A stretch of DNA of 64,000 nucleotides from Caulobacter endophyticus (GTDB taxonomy: Bacteria > Pseudomonadota > Alphaproteobacteria > Caulobacterales > Caulobacteraceae). Positions 18,041 to 26,562 of the stretch are shown here, piece after piece (position 1 is the first letter of the stretch; every line of letters begins with the position of its first letter). Both the position numbers and the translations under genes were made by a program. The DNA is taken from assembly GCF_029543245.1 (NCBI RefSeq), contig NZ_JARQWV010000005.1:62001-126000 (forward strand), in the 5' to 3' direction. Under the pieces are notes generated by a model that did no database searches, was not told the origin of the DNA, and saw only the letters and a program-made list of their open reading frames with translations.

Positions 18041-20281
18041 CTAGAACTTCACTTCGAACGACGCCGTCACCGTGCGCGGCGGGCCGTAGAAGGCGCTGAC
18101 GGAGTTGCCGTAGAACACGGCCGCCGACTGCGGGAAGTTGTAGCCGCCGATGCGATAGCGCTCGTCGCCCAGGTTCTTGCCGGTCAGGGCGGCCTTGTAG
18201 CGGCCCTGCGCCGAGGTCCAGATCAGGCTGGCGTCATAGAGCCAGTAGGACCCCTGATCGAGCGCCGAGGGGATCTCGAACATGTGGTAGGACGAGCGGT
18301 ACGAGGCCGTCGGGGTGAAGGTGATCGAGCCGTTGTCGCCCAGGTCGTGGCTGAAGTTCAGGCCGAAATTGCCCGTCCACTTCGGGGTGTTCTGGAACAC
18401 CCGCGAGTCGGAGAAGTCGCGCACCACCGGCGGCGTCGAGGTCAGGTCCAGGGCCTTGTACTCGTCGAATTCGGCCTTGATGTAGCCCAGCGAGACGTTG
18501 GCGCTGACCCAGTGGGCCAGCTTGGCGATCCCCTCGACCTCGAAGCCCGACATGTGGGCGCGGCCGACGTTCAGCACCTGGCTGGCGATCGAGGCGCCGA
18601 CCGGGGTCTGCTGGGTGACCTGCATGTCCTTGTACTTGGAGTAGAACACCGCGGTGTTCAGGCTCAGGCGACGGTCGAAGAAGTAGCCCTTCAGGCCGCC
18701 TTCGAACGAGTCGACGGTCTCGGGCTCGTAGCCGTCGGCCGAGTTGGGCGTCAGGATCTGGTCGGAGCGCATGTCGAAGCCGCCCGACTTGAAGCCCTGG
18801 CTGTAGGAGACATAGGCGTTCAGGTCGTCGCTGATCTCGTACTTGGCGCTGAGGCGCGGGGTGAACTTCGAGAAGGTCTTCTTGTTGGTGAAGCTCGAGC
18901 GCAGCAGGCCGGGCACGGCGGCGTTGTTGCCGAACAGCGGGCTGCGGATGCCCGTGAAGTTCTGGCGATAGACGCGGCCGTACTTCTCGTCGCGGGTCAT
19001 GCGGCCGCCGACCGAGACCGACAGGCGCTCGGTCAGGTCGTAGCTGACGTCGGCGAAGGCCGAATAGCTTTCGGTGTCGACATTGCCGGCGGTGGCGATG
19101 GTCGTGTTGATCTGGCTGACCACGGTGTCGAAGGCGCCCGCGGCGGTGGCGTTCATGTAGTAGACGCCGGCCACGCCCTGCCAGCGGTCGCCGGTGAACA
19201 GCGCCTGGAATTCCTGGCTGAACTGGTGGTCGTTGTAGCGGCCCGGGATGTCGAGATAGGCGCCCGGCAGTTCGTCGAAGTCGATGGTGCCCTCGGTATT
19301 GCCCGAGCGGTAGGCGGTGATCGACTTGACGGTGATCAGGTCGTTGATCGTCCACTGGCCCAGCAGCGACACGCCGCTGTTCTCGACGCGGTTGCTGTCG
19401 CCCGAGCCGGCGCGGGTGTCGTAGACGTCGGGCAGCACCTCGCCGCCGGGGATCGGCTGGCCCAGCACGTTCAGGGCCTGCACCTCGCGGTGGCCGTGGC
19501 GGGGGTTGGACTTGTCGCGGGTGGTGTCGGCCGACAGCCGGAAGAACAGCGCCTCGTTCGGCGTGTACTCGACGCTGACGCGGCCGGTGGCGACGTCCTT
19601 GTCGTAGTGCTCGGCGCCGGTGTTGAGGTTCTTGCCGTAGCCGTCGTGATCGAAGCTGGCGGCGGCGAAGCTGACCGCCAGCTTGTCGCCGATCGGGGCC
19701 TTGGCCGAGACTAGGAAATCACGCTGGTCGTAGCTGCCCAGCGAGGCCTTCAGGCGCAGTTCCGGCTCGGGGCCGATCTTGCGGGTCACGTACTTCACCG
19801 CGCCGCCGATGGTGTTGCGGCCGTAGAGGGTGCCCTGCGGGCCGCGCAGCACTTCGATGCGCTCGATGTCGAATACGTCGAGCACCGCGCCCTGCGGACG
19901 GGCGATGTAGACGTCGTCGACATAGAGGCCCACGCCGGGCTCGAAGCCCCACAGCGGGTCCTGCTGGCCGACGCCGCGGATGAACGAGATCAGGGTCGAG
20001 TTGGAGCCGCGCGCCACCTGCAGGGTGAGGTTCGGGGTCGACTGCTGCAGGCTGGTGATGTCCGAGGCGCCCATGCGCTCCAGCGCGGCGGCGCCATAGG
20101 CCGAGACGGCCACCGGCACGTCCTTCAGGGTTTCTTCGCGCCGGCGGGCGGTGACGACCACCTCTTCGACGCCGACGCCCGTTTCTCCGGTCGTGGTCGC
20201 CTGTTCCTGCGCAACCGCGAGATTACTCGCGGCGCCCCACGCCGCGCCGGCCAGCAGCGCAGCCTTCCACATCGTTTTCAT
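18041..20281 (-). CDS. TonB-dependent outer-membrane receptor
   Basis: A 746-residue outer-membrane active transporter. Residues 1-24 are a signal peptide ending AVAQ. A TonB box-like EEVVVTARRR follows, then the plug domain (VPVAVSAYGAAALERMG ... RGPQGTLYGRNTIGGAVKY) and a long C-terminal beta barrel. The last residue is phenylalanine (ASFEVKF), as needed for barrel assembly. The VTARRREE start and IGGAV plug are typical of the large receptor families of Caulobacter and sphingomonads, which import plant-derived sugars, aromatics or siderophores. The substrate cannot be read from sequence. A TetR regulator lies just upstream in the same direction and an MFS porter downstream. Confidence 0.96.
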   Translation of the reverse strand: MKTMWKAALLAGAAWGAASNLAVAQEQATTTGETGVGVEEVVVTARRREETLKDVPVAVSAYGAAALERMGASDITSLQQSTPNLTLQVARGSNSTLISFIRGVGQQDPLWGFEPGVGLYVDDVYIARPQGAVLDVFDIERIEVLRGPQGTLYGRNTIGGAVKYVTRKIGPEPELRLKASLGSYDQRDFLVSAKAPIGDKLAVSFAAASFDHDGYGKNLNTGAEHYDKDVATGRVSVEYTPNEALFFRLSADTTRDKSNPRHGHREVQALNVLGQPIPGGEVLPDVYDTRAGSGDSNRVENSGVSLLGQWTINDLITVKSITAYRSGNTEGTIDFDELPGAYLDIPGRYNDHQFSQEFQALFTGDRWQGVAGVYYMNATAAGAFDTVVSQINTTIATAGNVDTESYSAFADVSYDLTERLSVSVGGRMTRDEKYGRVYRQNFTGIRSPLFGNNAAVPGLLRSSFTNKKTFSKFTPRLSAKYEISDDLNAYVSYSQGFKSGGFDMRSDQILTPNSADGYEPETVDSFEGGLKGYFFDRRLSLNTAVFYSKYKDMQVTQQTPVGASIASQVLNVGRAHMSGFEVEGIAKLAHWVSANVSLGYIKAEFDEYKALDLTSTPPVVRDFSDSRVFQNTPKWTGNFGLNFSHDLGDNGSITFTPTASYRSSYHMFEIPSALDQGSYWLYDASLIWTSAQGRYKAALTGKNLGDERYRIGGYNFPQSAAVFYGNSVSAFYGPPRTVTASFEVKF

Positions 20282-20357
20282 GGACAGCCCCTCTTACCTA
20301 GATGCGTTTCGTCCCTCACGCCGGCCGGGCCGTCTCAAGCAGCCTCGTTTCCAGCGT

Positions 20358-20385
20358 TTCCCGCACGATTTCACCGTCGCGGGAA
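20358..20385. promoter_or_regulatory. Inverted repeat upstream of the receptor gene
   Basis: TTCCCGC, 14-base spacer, GCGGGAA, about 77-104 bases upstream of the receptor start codon. It is a possible regulator site or leader hairpin; weak on its own. Confidence 0.35.
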
Positions 20386-20428
20386 TTCGACTTCACTGTC
20401 ACCTAGGTTGAGGAAATGCGCCAGCCTT

Positions 20429-20448
20429 TTTTCACCAGGTGGTGAAAA
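20429..20448. promoter_or_regulatory. Candidate TetR operator
   Basis: TTTTCACC-AGGT-GGTGAAAA: exact 8-base arms with a 4-base centre, in the 196-base gap between the TetR regulator and the TonB-dependent receptor. Size and symmetry fit a TetR-family operator. There is no uridine run, so it is not an obvious terminator of the regulator gene. Confidence 0.5.
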
Positions 20449-20477
20449 GCGTAATCCGCGGGCGGAAGGTAAGGCGT

Positions 20478-21191
20478 TCAGGCCTTGCCGGACCTGGCCA
20501 CGACCGCCTCGAAACCAGCCGCGCAATAGGCGAACAGGCGGGCGCGCACGGCCTCCAGGTCGCTGGAATGGCACAGGCCTTCCGACAGCGAGTCGATCCG
20601 CCCGGTCTCCGACAGGGCCAGCATCATCGAGCCGGTCAGGAACTGGTAGCACCAGTAGAGGTCGCGATATTCCGCGTCGGGACGGACGATCTTCAGCGTG
20701 TCGACCAACTGGTGGACGACGGGATCGAAGAACCGGGCCATGGTTTCGCCGCCCCAGGCCGGGGTGTTGTTCACCTGGGCGACCAGGGCGAAATAGCTCT
20801 TCCAGCCGCCGCCGCCCTCCTGCGAGATGCGCAGCAGGGGGTCGATGAAGGCGGTGATCACCCCCTCCACCGTCATGCGCGGGCCGAAGGTCTCGACATA
20901 GGCGTTCATCGAGACGCTGCGGGCCTGGTTGAGAATGTCGGCCCGGCGCAGGAACACCGCGTCGAACAGCTCGCGCTTGGCGCCGAAATAGTAGTGGATC
21001 AGGGCGGTGTCGACGCCGGCCTCCGAGGCCACCTGGCGGGTGGTCACGCCGTGGAAGCCATGGCGCGCGAACAGGCCCTCGGCGGAGTCGAGGATGGTCT
21101 CCTTCAGGTCCAGGCCCGTGGCCTTGGAAGGACGGCCCCGCCCGCCGGAGCGGGCGCGGGTCTTGGCGGCGGTCATGTGGAAGAGACCCAT
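20478..21191 (-). CDS. TetR-family transcriptional regulator
   Basis: A 237-residue one-component regulator. After a basic N-terminus (KTRARSGGRGRPSKATG) the TetR helix-turn-helix is clear: ILDSAEGLFARHGFHGVTTR followed by QVASEAGVDTALIHYYFGAK. The C-terminal ligand-binding domain is helical (LYWCYQFLTGSMMLALSETGR). It probably controls the receptor gene downstream, since it is in the same direction and a palindrome lies between. The second methionine (start at 21176, MTAAKT) is an equally possible start. The ligand is unknown but may be the compound imported by the receptor and MFS porter. Confidence 0.93.
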   Translation of the reverse strand: MGLFHMTAAKTRARSGGRGRPSKATGLDLKETILDSAEGLFARHGFHGVTTRQVASEAGVDTALIHYYFGAKRELFDAVFLRRADILNQARSVSMNAYVETFGPRMTVEGVITAFIDPLLRISQEGGGGWKSYFALVAQVNNTPAWGGETMARFFDPVVHQLVDTLKIVRPDAEYRDLYWCYQFLTGSMMLALSETGRIDSLSEGLCHSSDLEAVRARLFAYCAAGFEAVVARSGKA

Positions 21192-21335
21192 CCGTGAACA
21201 GCGTTGTTCCCCGGATAGGCCCGCTTCCGGCGCCCTGGCAAGAGCGCGGCCGTTTCGAGGATGTCGGGTCAGGCCGTGAAATTCCCTTGGAATCCCATAG
21301 GCAAGGCTGGGTTCGACCGTCAGGCGGCCAGCGCC

Positions 21336-21815
21336 TCAGCGCAGCGTCACGGCGTGGGCGTTCTCGCCGGGCGCGACAGTGAAGGCGGCGGCCTCGAACG
21401 GAGGCGGGCCCATGCCGACCTTGGCGTCGTTGGAAAAGCCGTAGGGTTCGGCGGGAATGCCGAAGGCGTTGGTTCCCAGGCGGCCGTCGCCGTCGACGTC
21501 GTGGTAGACGCGCACGGCGTAGGTCCCGGCCGGCAGGTCCAGGCGGATGGTCGGCTGGGGCTCGGCCGCCGGAACGCTCGCCGAAGCTACGGCCTTTCCG
21601 CCCTTCCAGGCCTGGGCGCTGTCGTAGACGGCCACCTGCAGCGCGCCGGTATGGGCCTTCAGCGCCGGGAAGGTCAGGGTCAGGCTGGCGTCGGCCGGTG
21701 CGGCCGGTGCGGCCGGCGCGGCCGGGGGCGCGTCGATCACGGGGATGTCCTGGCACAGGCCGGCGGCCGGAGCGGCGAGGAGGGCGGCGCAGGCCAGGAG
21801 CGGAAGAAGACGCAT
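21336..21815 (-). CDS. DUF2141 secreted protein
   Basis: A 159-residue exported protein of the DUF2141 family. The signal peptide spans residues 1-22 (MRLLPLLACAALLAAPAAGLC). An Ala/Pro linker (30-43) precedes a beta-sandwich-like domain with the family hallmark YHDVDGDGRLGTN then GIPAEPYGFSNDA (104-131). The acidic run may bind calcium; no function is established for the family. I placed the start at the signal-peptide methionine; a longer open frame is a chance extension. A DUF2306 gene lies 53 bases upstream on the same strand, so they are probably co-transcribed. Confidence 0.85.
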   Translation of the reverse strand: MRLLPLLACAALLAAPAAGLCQDIPVIDAPPAAPAAPAAPADASLTLTFPALKAHTGALQVAVYDSAQAWKGGKAVASASVPAAEPQPTIRLDLPAGTYAVRVYHDVDGDGRLGTNAFGIPAEPYGFSNDAKVGMGPPPFEAAAFTVAPGENAHAVTLR

Positions 21816-21868
21816 GACGGGGTCCTTGAAGGCGCGGACGAAACAGAGACCGCGAAATGCAAACGCGC

Positions 21869-22390
21869 TCAACCGAAGAAAACCCTCCACAGGAGGCGGC
21901 CGGGCAGGAAGGTGAAGCCGCCGGCGATCAGCAGGCCGCCGACGAACAGGCCGGTCATGAAGCGCCGGTGCAGGTGAACCTTGTGGCGGCGGGCGGCGTA
22001 GACGGCCATCGGCAGGGCGACGATCGTCCAGCCGGACAAGAGGTGGATCCAGCTCATGGCGCCGTGGTTCATCTCGCGAATGAACAGAGAGCTGACGGCG
22101 GTGGTCGCCATGGCCGCTACCCAGGTCCAGCCCAGGGTCCGATGCAGGCGCGTGCCCTTCACCCCGATCATCAGCATCGTGCCGATCGCCAGCGCCGTCA
22201 GGGCGGCGAGGATGTGGACCTGAATCTTCAGCGGCGCGGCGGCGACCAGGGCGAGGTTGGGCAGGTGGGCGCCCAGGCGGGGCGCCAGGAAGGGGGCGGC
22301 GGCCAGCGCGGTGGCGGCGAGCACGCCCGCCACGCCTCGGCGGCGGAGGCCGCGGGCGGCGGCGTGCATTGACAGGTTGGTCTCTGGCAT
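21869..22390 (-). CDS. DUF2306 membrane protein
   Basis: A 173-residue inner-membrane protein with about four hydrophobic helices. It has the DUF2306 features: conserved histidines and arginines between helices (KIQVHILAAL, GTRLHRTLGWTW, HGAMSWIHLLS, HKVHLHRRFM), which could ligate haem or metal. The function is unknown. GGAG seven bases before the ATG supports the start. It is divergent from a membrane-anchored LytTR regulator 140 bases away, which may control it and the DUF2141 gene. Confidence 0.85.
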   Translation of the reverse strand: MPETNLSMHAAARGLRRRGVAGVLAATALAAAPFLAPRLGAHLPNLALVAAAPLKIQVHILAALTALAIGTMLMIGVKGTRLHRTLGWTWVAAMATTAVSSLFIREMNHGAMSWIHLLSGWTIVALPMAVYAARRHKVHLHRRFMTGLFVGGLLIAGGFTFLPGRLLWRVFFG

Positions 22391-22529
22391 CTTGATCTCC
22401 GTCCGGCGGCGGGCTGCGTCGCCGTCTCGAAGATCGGTAGGAGCCGCCGGGTCCGTGTCTCAATCGCCGTTACGTGAGCAGGCGGCTCCGCTTCGCCAAT
22501 CGCCGCCGCCCGCCGTTCACGCTTCGCGA

Positions 22530-23270
22530 ATGGCGGCCCTGGCGGCGCGGCACGGACGCGGTATCCTGGTGGCGGGGGTCGCCGGGCTGTTCCTGGCCTT
22601 CGCCGGGGCGTTCGGCACCAGCGCCGCGCCGCTGTGGATCCGCGTCATCTACTGGCTGGTGCTGTGCTGGTCGGGCGCGGCGGCCGGGGCGGCCGTGGGC
22701 GCGGTCGTGCAGAACAGCGGCCTGACCGAGCGGCGGCCCTTCGTCGGCGGCGCGGTCATCACCCTGGGCGTGGCCCTGCCCGGCACGCTCTACGTCTGGG
22801 CGATGTCGAGCCTGATGTTCGGCGCTTTGCCGCGCACGGCCAACCTGCCCCACTACTTCCTGCCGGTTCTGGTCATCACCGCGGCGATCACGGCGCTGAA
22901 CTTCCTGGTCGCCCGCAGGCCGATCGAGACCCGCGCGGCCGCCGCCGAGGCCCCGCCGCCGCGCTTTCTCGAACGCCTGCCGCCCAAGCTGCGCGGGGCG
23001 AGGCTCTACGCCGTCGAGGCCCAGGACCACTATCTGCGCCTGCACACCTCCAGGGGCGAGGACCTGATCCTGATGCGGCTGTCCGACGCCGTCGCCGAGC
23101 TGGAAGGCATCGAAGGCGCCCAGACCCACCGCTCGTGGTGGGTGGCGCGCGCGGCGGTGGTCGAGGCCAGGCGCGGCGACGGCCGGGCCGTGCTGACCCT
23201 GGCCGGCGGCGCCGAGGCCCCCGTCAGCCGCGCCTACGCCAAGGCCCTGCGCGAAGCGGGCTGGTTCTAG
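22530..23270 (+). CDS. Membrane-anchored LytTR DNA-binding regulator
   Basis: A 246-residue regulator. The N-terminal half has about four transmembrane helices (residues 10-140; for example GILVAGVAGLFLAFAGAFG and a PVLVITAAITALNFLVA stretch). The C-terminal 100 residues form a LytTR domain: LYAVEAQDHYLRLHTSRGED, then MRLSDAVAEL and THRSWWVARAAV, ending PVSRAYAKALREAGW. Such one-component regulators sense a membrane or envelope signal and often act on adjacent genes. An alternative GTG start at 22455 is preceded by AGGAG and would add 25 residues; the start is uncertain. The stop codon overlaps that of the convergent neighbour. Confidence 0.88.
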   Translation: MAALAARHGRGILVAGVAGLFLAFAGAFGTSAAPLWIRVIYWLVLCWSGAAAGAAVGAVVQNSGLTERRPFVGGAVITLGVALPGTLYVWAMSSLMFGALPRTANLPHYFLPVLVITAAITALNFLVARRPIETRAAAAEAPPPRFLERLPPKLRGARLYAVEAQDHYLRLHTSRGEDLILMRLSDAVAELEGIEGAQTHRSWWVARAAVVEARRGDGRAVLTLAGGAEAPVSRAYAKALREAGWF

Positions 23271-24196
23271 CGGGGCAGCTCCTGGATGTCGCCGCATGGC
23301 AGCTTGTGGGTCGTGCGGACCACGCCGTGGGGACGGCAGAGGTCCTGCATGCGGCACATGGCGGGCATGTAGACGCCGAACGCATTGCTCTGCTTGAACC
23401 GTACGCTTTCGCCCTCGCCGCCGAAGTCGCGAATTTCGCTGGCCGGCGGCAGGGCGCTGATCAGGAAGTCGCGCATCTGCTCGAGTCTGGGCGCGCCCGC
23501 GACCCGTCCGCGTTCGCCCAGGATGTAGAAGCGGAAGTCGCGGCTGAACTCCTTCGGATCGGCCATCTCGGCGTCCGGCCGCGACAGGTAGTAGTCGAAG
23601 ATCGCGCCGCCGGGCAGTTGCTGGCGATCGTAGTCGGGGACGCGGCGGGGGCTCTCGCCGGCCTGTCGGGCGTTGCGGATGCGGTCGCGGTTCTCCCAGC
23701 GCGTGACCTCTCCGAAGACCTTGCAGATCTGCTGCTCGCTCGATCCCAGCGGCATCCACTCCGTGGCCTTGTAGCTTTCCTCGCGCAGCGGCTTGGTGCC
23801 TTCGCAGGAGGAGGCCACGAGCGTCGCGTCGACGGTCTTGGGCGCTTCGTCCAGCGCTTCGGGCAGGTCGAAGGCGTCGTAGGGAATGTGGGTGTTCTGG
23901 GCGTAGCCCTTGACCAGCCGCACGACGCAGTCGCGCTCGCAGCGTCCGACCGCGCCTGATTTCAGCGGGTAGCGCTTGCCGGCGACCTCCAGCACGACGG
24001 GACCGCCGCCCGGTCCGCCGGTCAGGACCCAGTCCTCGATCATGCAGACAGGCTTTTCGTCGACGGCGTCGAACGTCAGCGAGATGATGCGGCGTTCCGG
24101 CCGGTCGACCACCTTGTGAGGGAGGATCTCAGGCGCAGGCGCCGAGGAGGCGAGCGCCAGGGCCGATAGCGCCAGCCCGATCATCCGCAGTCGCAT
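23267..24196 (-). CDS. Secreted protein of unknown function
   Basis: A 309-residue exported protein. The ATG at 24196 is chosen over an upstream one because GGGGGA lies six bases before it and a signal peptide follows directly (MRLRMIGLALSALALASSAP). The mature part has at least seven cysteines, including ones in CMIEDW, GRCERDCVV, SSCEG and a C-terminal MCRMQDLC, suggesting disulfides. Lineage-restricted; I recognise no family. Convergent with the LytTR gene, sharing a CTAG at the two stops. Confidence 0.75.
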   Translation of the reverse strand: MRLRMIGLALSALALASSAPAPEILPHKVVDRPERRIISLTFDAVDEKPVCMIEDWVLTGGPGGGPVVLEVAGKRYPLKSGAVGRCERDCVVRLVKGYAQNTHIPYDAFDLPEALDEAPKTVDATLVASSCEGTKPLREESYKATEWMPLGSSEQQICKVFGEVTRWENRDRIRNARQAGESPRRVPDYDRQQLPGGAIFDYYLSRPDAEMADPKEFSRDFRFYILGERGRVAGAPRLEQMRDFLISALPPASEIRDFGGEGESVRFKQSNAFGVYMPAMCRMQDLCRPHGVVRTTHKLPCGDIQELPR

Positions 24197-24270
24197 TCGA
24201 TGTCCCCCGACACGATCCGGCCCCGACTGGAGACCGATGTTCGGTACGTGGTTCATCTCGTCGCCGCGCG

Positions 24271-24305
24271 CAACGAAAAAGGGCGGCCCCTGCGAGCCGC
24301 CCTTT
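24271..24305 (-). terminator. Rho-independent terminator of a chemoreceptor gene
   Basis: Exact 7-bp arms GGGCGGC/GCCGCCC (24281-24287 and 24296-24302), 8-base loop, then TTTTTCG on the minus strand. It lies 28 bases after the chemoreceptor stop. Confidence 0.88.
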
Positions 24306-24329
24306 CCGTTTCCGGCTGAGCTTTTCGGC

Positions 24330-26279
24330 TCAGAACTCTTCCCACTCGTCGACCTTGGTCGCCAGGGCGGCCGAGCCGCCGGGGCGGCCCGGACGGACGA
24401 AGGTCTGGGCGCGGGCCTGGGCGGCGTGCACCGGGTTGGCGCGCGGCGCGGCCGGGGCGGCCGGGGTCGCGGCGCGGGCGGCGCCTTCGGCCCCGACCTT
24501 GAAGCGGCCGACCAGGGCGGCCAGCTCGCCGGTCTCGCCCTTCAGCGAGTGGGTGGCGGCGGTGGCTTCCTCGACCATGGCGGCGTTCTGCTGAACCACC
24601 TGGTCCATCTGGTTCACGGCGGTGTTGACCTGGTGCAGGCCCGTGGACTGCTCGGTGGCCGAGGCGGAGATCTCGGTGACCAGGCTGTCAATGGTGGCGA
24701 CCTGGTCGACGATGCGCTGCAGGGCCTCGCCGGTCTGGCCGACCAGGGCCACGCCCGCACCGACCTGCTGGCTGGAGGTCGAGATCAGGGTCTTGATCTC
24801 CTTGGCCGCTTCGGCCGAGCGCTGGGCGAGCGCCCGCACTTCCTGGGCGACGACCGCGAAGCCCTTGCCCGCATCACCCGCACGCGCGGCTTCGACGCCG
24901 GCGTTCAGGGCCAGCAGGTTGGTCTGGAAGGCGATCTCGTCGATCACGCCGATGATGTTGCCGATCTGGCCCGAGGACTGCTCGATCTCGGTCATGGCGC
25001 TGACGGCCTGGCTGACGATGGCGCCCGAGCGCTCGGCGTCGGCGCGGGCGGCGGCGACCACGCTGGAGGCTTCCTTGGCGCCGGCGGCGGTCTTGCGGAC
25101 GGTGGCGGTGATCTCGTCGAGGGCGGCGGCGGTCTCTTCCAGGCTGGCGGCCTGCTGCTCGGTGCGGCGCGACAGGTCGTCCGAAGCCTGGGCGATCTCT
25201 TCGGAGCCGGCGCGGATGCCGCCGGTGGCGCCGTTGATGCCGCGCAGGGCGTCTTGCAGGCGGCCGGCGGCGGCGTTGAAGTCGCTCTTCAGCTGCTGGG
25301 CCTTCGGCGCGAACTCGGCGTTGATGCGGTAGGTCAGGTCGCCGTCGGCCAGCGAGCCGAGCGCCTCGGCCAGGGCGGTGATGGCGATGCGGTCGACCTC
25401 GGCCTCGGCGGCCTTCTCGGCCTCGCGCTCGACCCGCTCGCGTTCGGTGCGGGCGGCGGCGGCGGCGGCCTCCTCTTCCAGGCGCAGCTTGTGGATGGCG
25501 GCGTCCTTGAAGGTGGCGACGGCGCCGGCCATCTCGCCGATCTCGTCCTTGCGGCCCGAGGCCGGCACGGCGACGCTGTTGTCACCCGAGGCCAGGCGGC
25601 GCATGGCGGTGGTCATGGCCGCGACCGGGGCGGCGATGCCGCCGGTCAGCATCAGGCCGCCGCCGATTGCGACCGCCAGGGCGATGGCGATGCCGCCGGC
25701 CAGGACCAGGGTGCTGCGCAGCGAGGCGGCGGCCTGGGCGGCGGTCTCGGCGGCGACGACGGCCTCGGCGTCGGTGGTGATGGCTTCGATGGCGTTTTCG
25801 ACCGGCTCGACGGCCTTGTCGGCGACGCCGTCATGCTTGACCAGGTCGATGGCCTGGGCGCGGGTCGCCGGATCGGCGCCCAGCTTCTCGGCCGGCTCGA
25901 TGGCCTGGGCGCGATAGTTGGCGTAGGCGGCGTCGACGGCGGCGATGCGGGCCAGATCCGCCTCGTCCTTGCCGGCCAGCTTGCGCAGCTCGTCCAGCGC
26001 GGCCACGAACTTGGGCTTGTGAGCGTTTTCCAGGCGGTCGACGTAGTAGGCGTCGCCCGACAGAAGGAAGCCGCGCAGCGAGTTCTCCTGGCGGGTCAGG
26101 CGGAAGGCGGCGGTGTCGGCGGCGCGCAGGCTGGCGTGCGCCACGGCCGTGCGCTGCACCGAGCCCTTGTAGGCTTGCTGGTTAACGAACAGCGTAACGC
26201 CCATCGCCACGATCGCGGCCAGCATCACGCCGAACACGACCATCAGCTTCTGGGGAATCTTCAAGTCACCAAAACGCAC
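24330..26279 (-). CDS. Transmembrane methyl-accepting chemotaxis protein
   Basis: A 649-residue chemoreceptor. Helix TM1 is at about 12-32 and TM2 at 190-212, enclosing a helical periplasmic sensor (33-189) with a CHASE3-like pattern ([17 protein letters not shown]). A HAMP domain (213-265) is followed by an Ala/Glu-rich coiled coil, a second HAMP-like segment (about 300-350, [10 protein letters not shown]), then the signalling domain with the CheA/CheW hairpin (444-495). The C-terminus is a Pro/Ala linker ending in EWEEF, resembling the CheR/CheB-tethering NWETF pentapeptide. The start is GTG at 26279, with GGAGG six bases upstream; the longer ATG frame has no such site. Signal sensed unknown. 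Confidence 0.94.
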   Translation of the reverse strand: MRFGDLKIPQKLMVVFGVMLAAIVAMGVTLFVNQQAYKGSVQRTAVAHASLRAADTAAFRLTRQENSLRGFLLSGDAYYVDRLENAHKPKFVAALDELRKLAGKDEADLARIAAVDAAYANYRAQAIEPAEKLGADPATRAQAIDLVKHDGVADKAVEPVENAIEAITTDAEAVVAAETAAQAAASLRSTLVLAGGIAIALAVAIGGGLMLTGGIAAPVAAMTTAMRRLASGDNSVAVPASGRKDEIGEMAGAVATFKDAAIHKLRLEEEAAAAAARTERERVEREAEKAAEAEVDRIAITALAEALGSLADGDLTYRINAEFAPKAQQLKSDFNAAAGRLQDALRGINGATGGIRAGSEEIAQASDDLSRRTEQQAASLEETAAALDEITATVRKTAAGAKEASSVVAAARADAERSGAIVSQAVSAMTEIEQSSGQIGNIIGVIDEIAFQTNLLALNAGVEAARAGDAGKGFAVVAQEVRALAQRSAEAAKEIKTLISTSSQQVGAGVALVGQTGEALQRIVDQVATIDSLVTEISASATEQSTGLHQVNTAVNQMDQVVQQNAAMVEEATAATHSLKGETGELAALVGRFKVGAEGAARAATPAAPAAPRANPVHAAQARAQTFVRPGRPGGSAALATKVDEWEEF

Positions 26280-26522
26280 GTCCCGCCTCCGGATATCTGC
26301 CCCGACGATGTGCGCAACAGCACACGTCCTCGCTGCAAGCTCTGGCGAGATCGCGGTTTCCACGGGATTAACCGTGCCGTGGCGGAATGTCGCACCCGGC
26401 GACCCGGGTTATATGCCGCCGATCGGCGACCAGGCGTTTTCGACTCCCCAGGGTTGCGGTGTGTAAGGTGTTACCGCTGATAACCAGTGTCCCGCTCCAC
26501 CTGTGGCGGAGCGAGGGTGCGA

Positions 26523-26556
26523 CAAAAATTCGGCCTGAAAATATTCCGGGCCGGGG
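26523..26556 (-). terminator. Weak terminator candidate after polA
   Basis: CGGCC/GGCCG arms (26531-26535, 26549-26553) with a 13-base loop, followed on the minus strand by AATTTTTG. The stem is short, so this is only a candidate. The wider 26280-26562 gap otherwise shows an extra GGAGCG/CGCTCC inverted repeat (26494-26515). Confidence 0.4.
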
Positions 26557-26562
26557 GCGAAG

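Noticed and set aside
26340..26400. A sigma-54 promoter upstream of the transmembrane chemoreceptor
   Set aside because: GGCACG is present, but the required TTGC element at the -12 position is missing.
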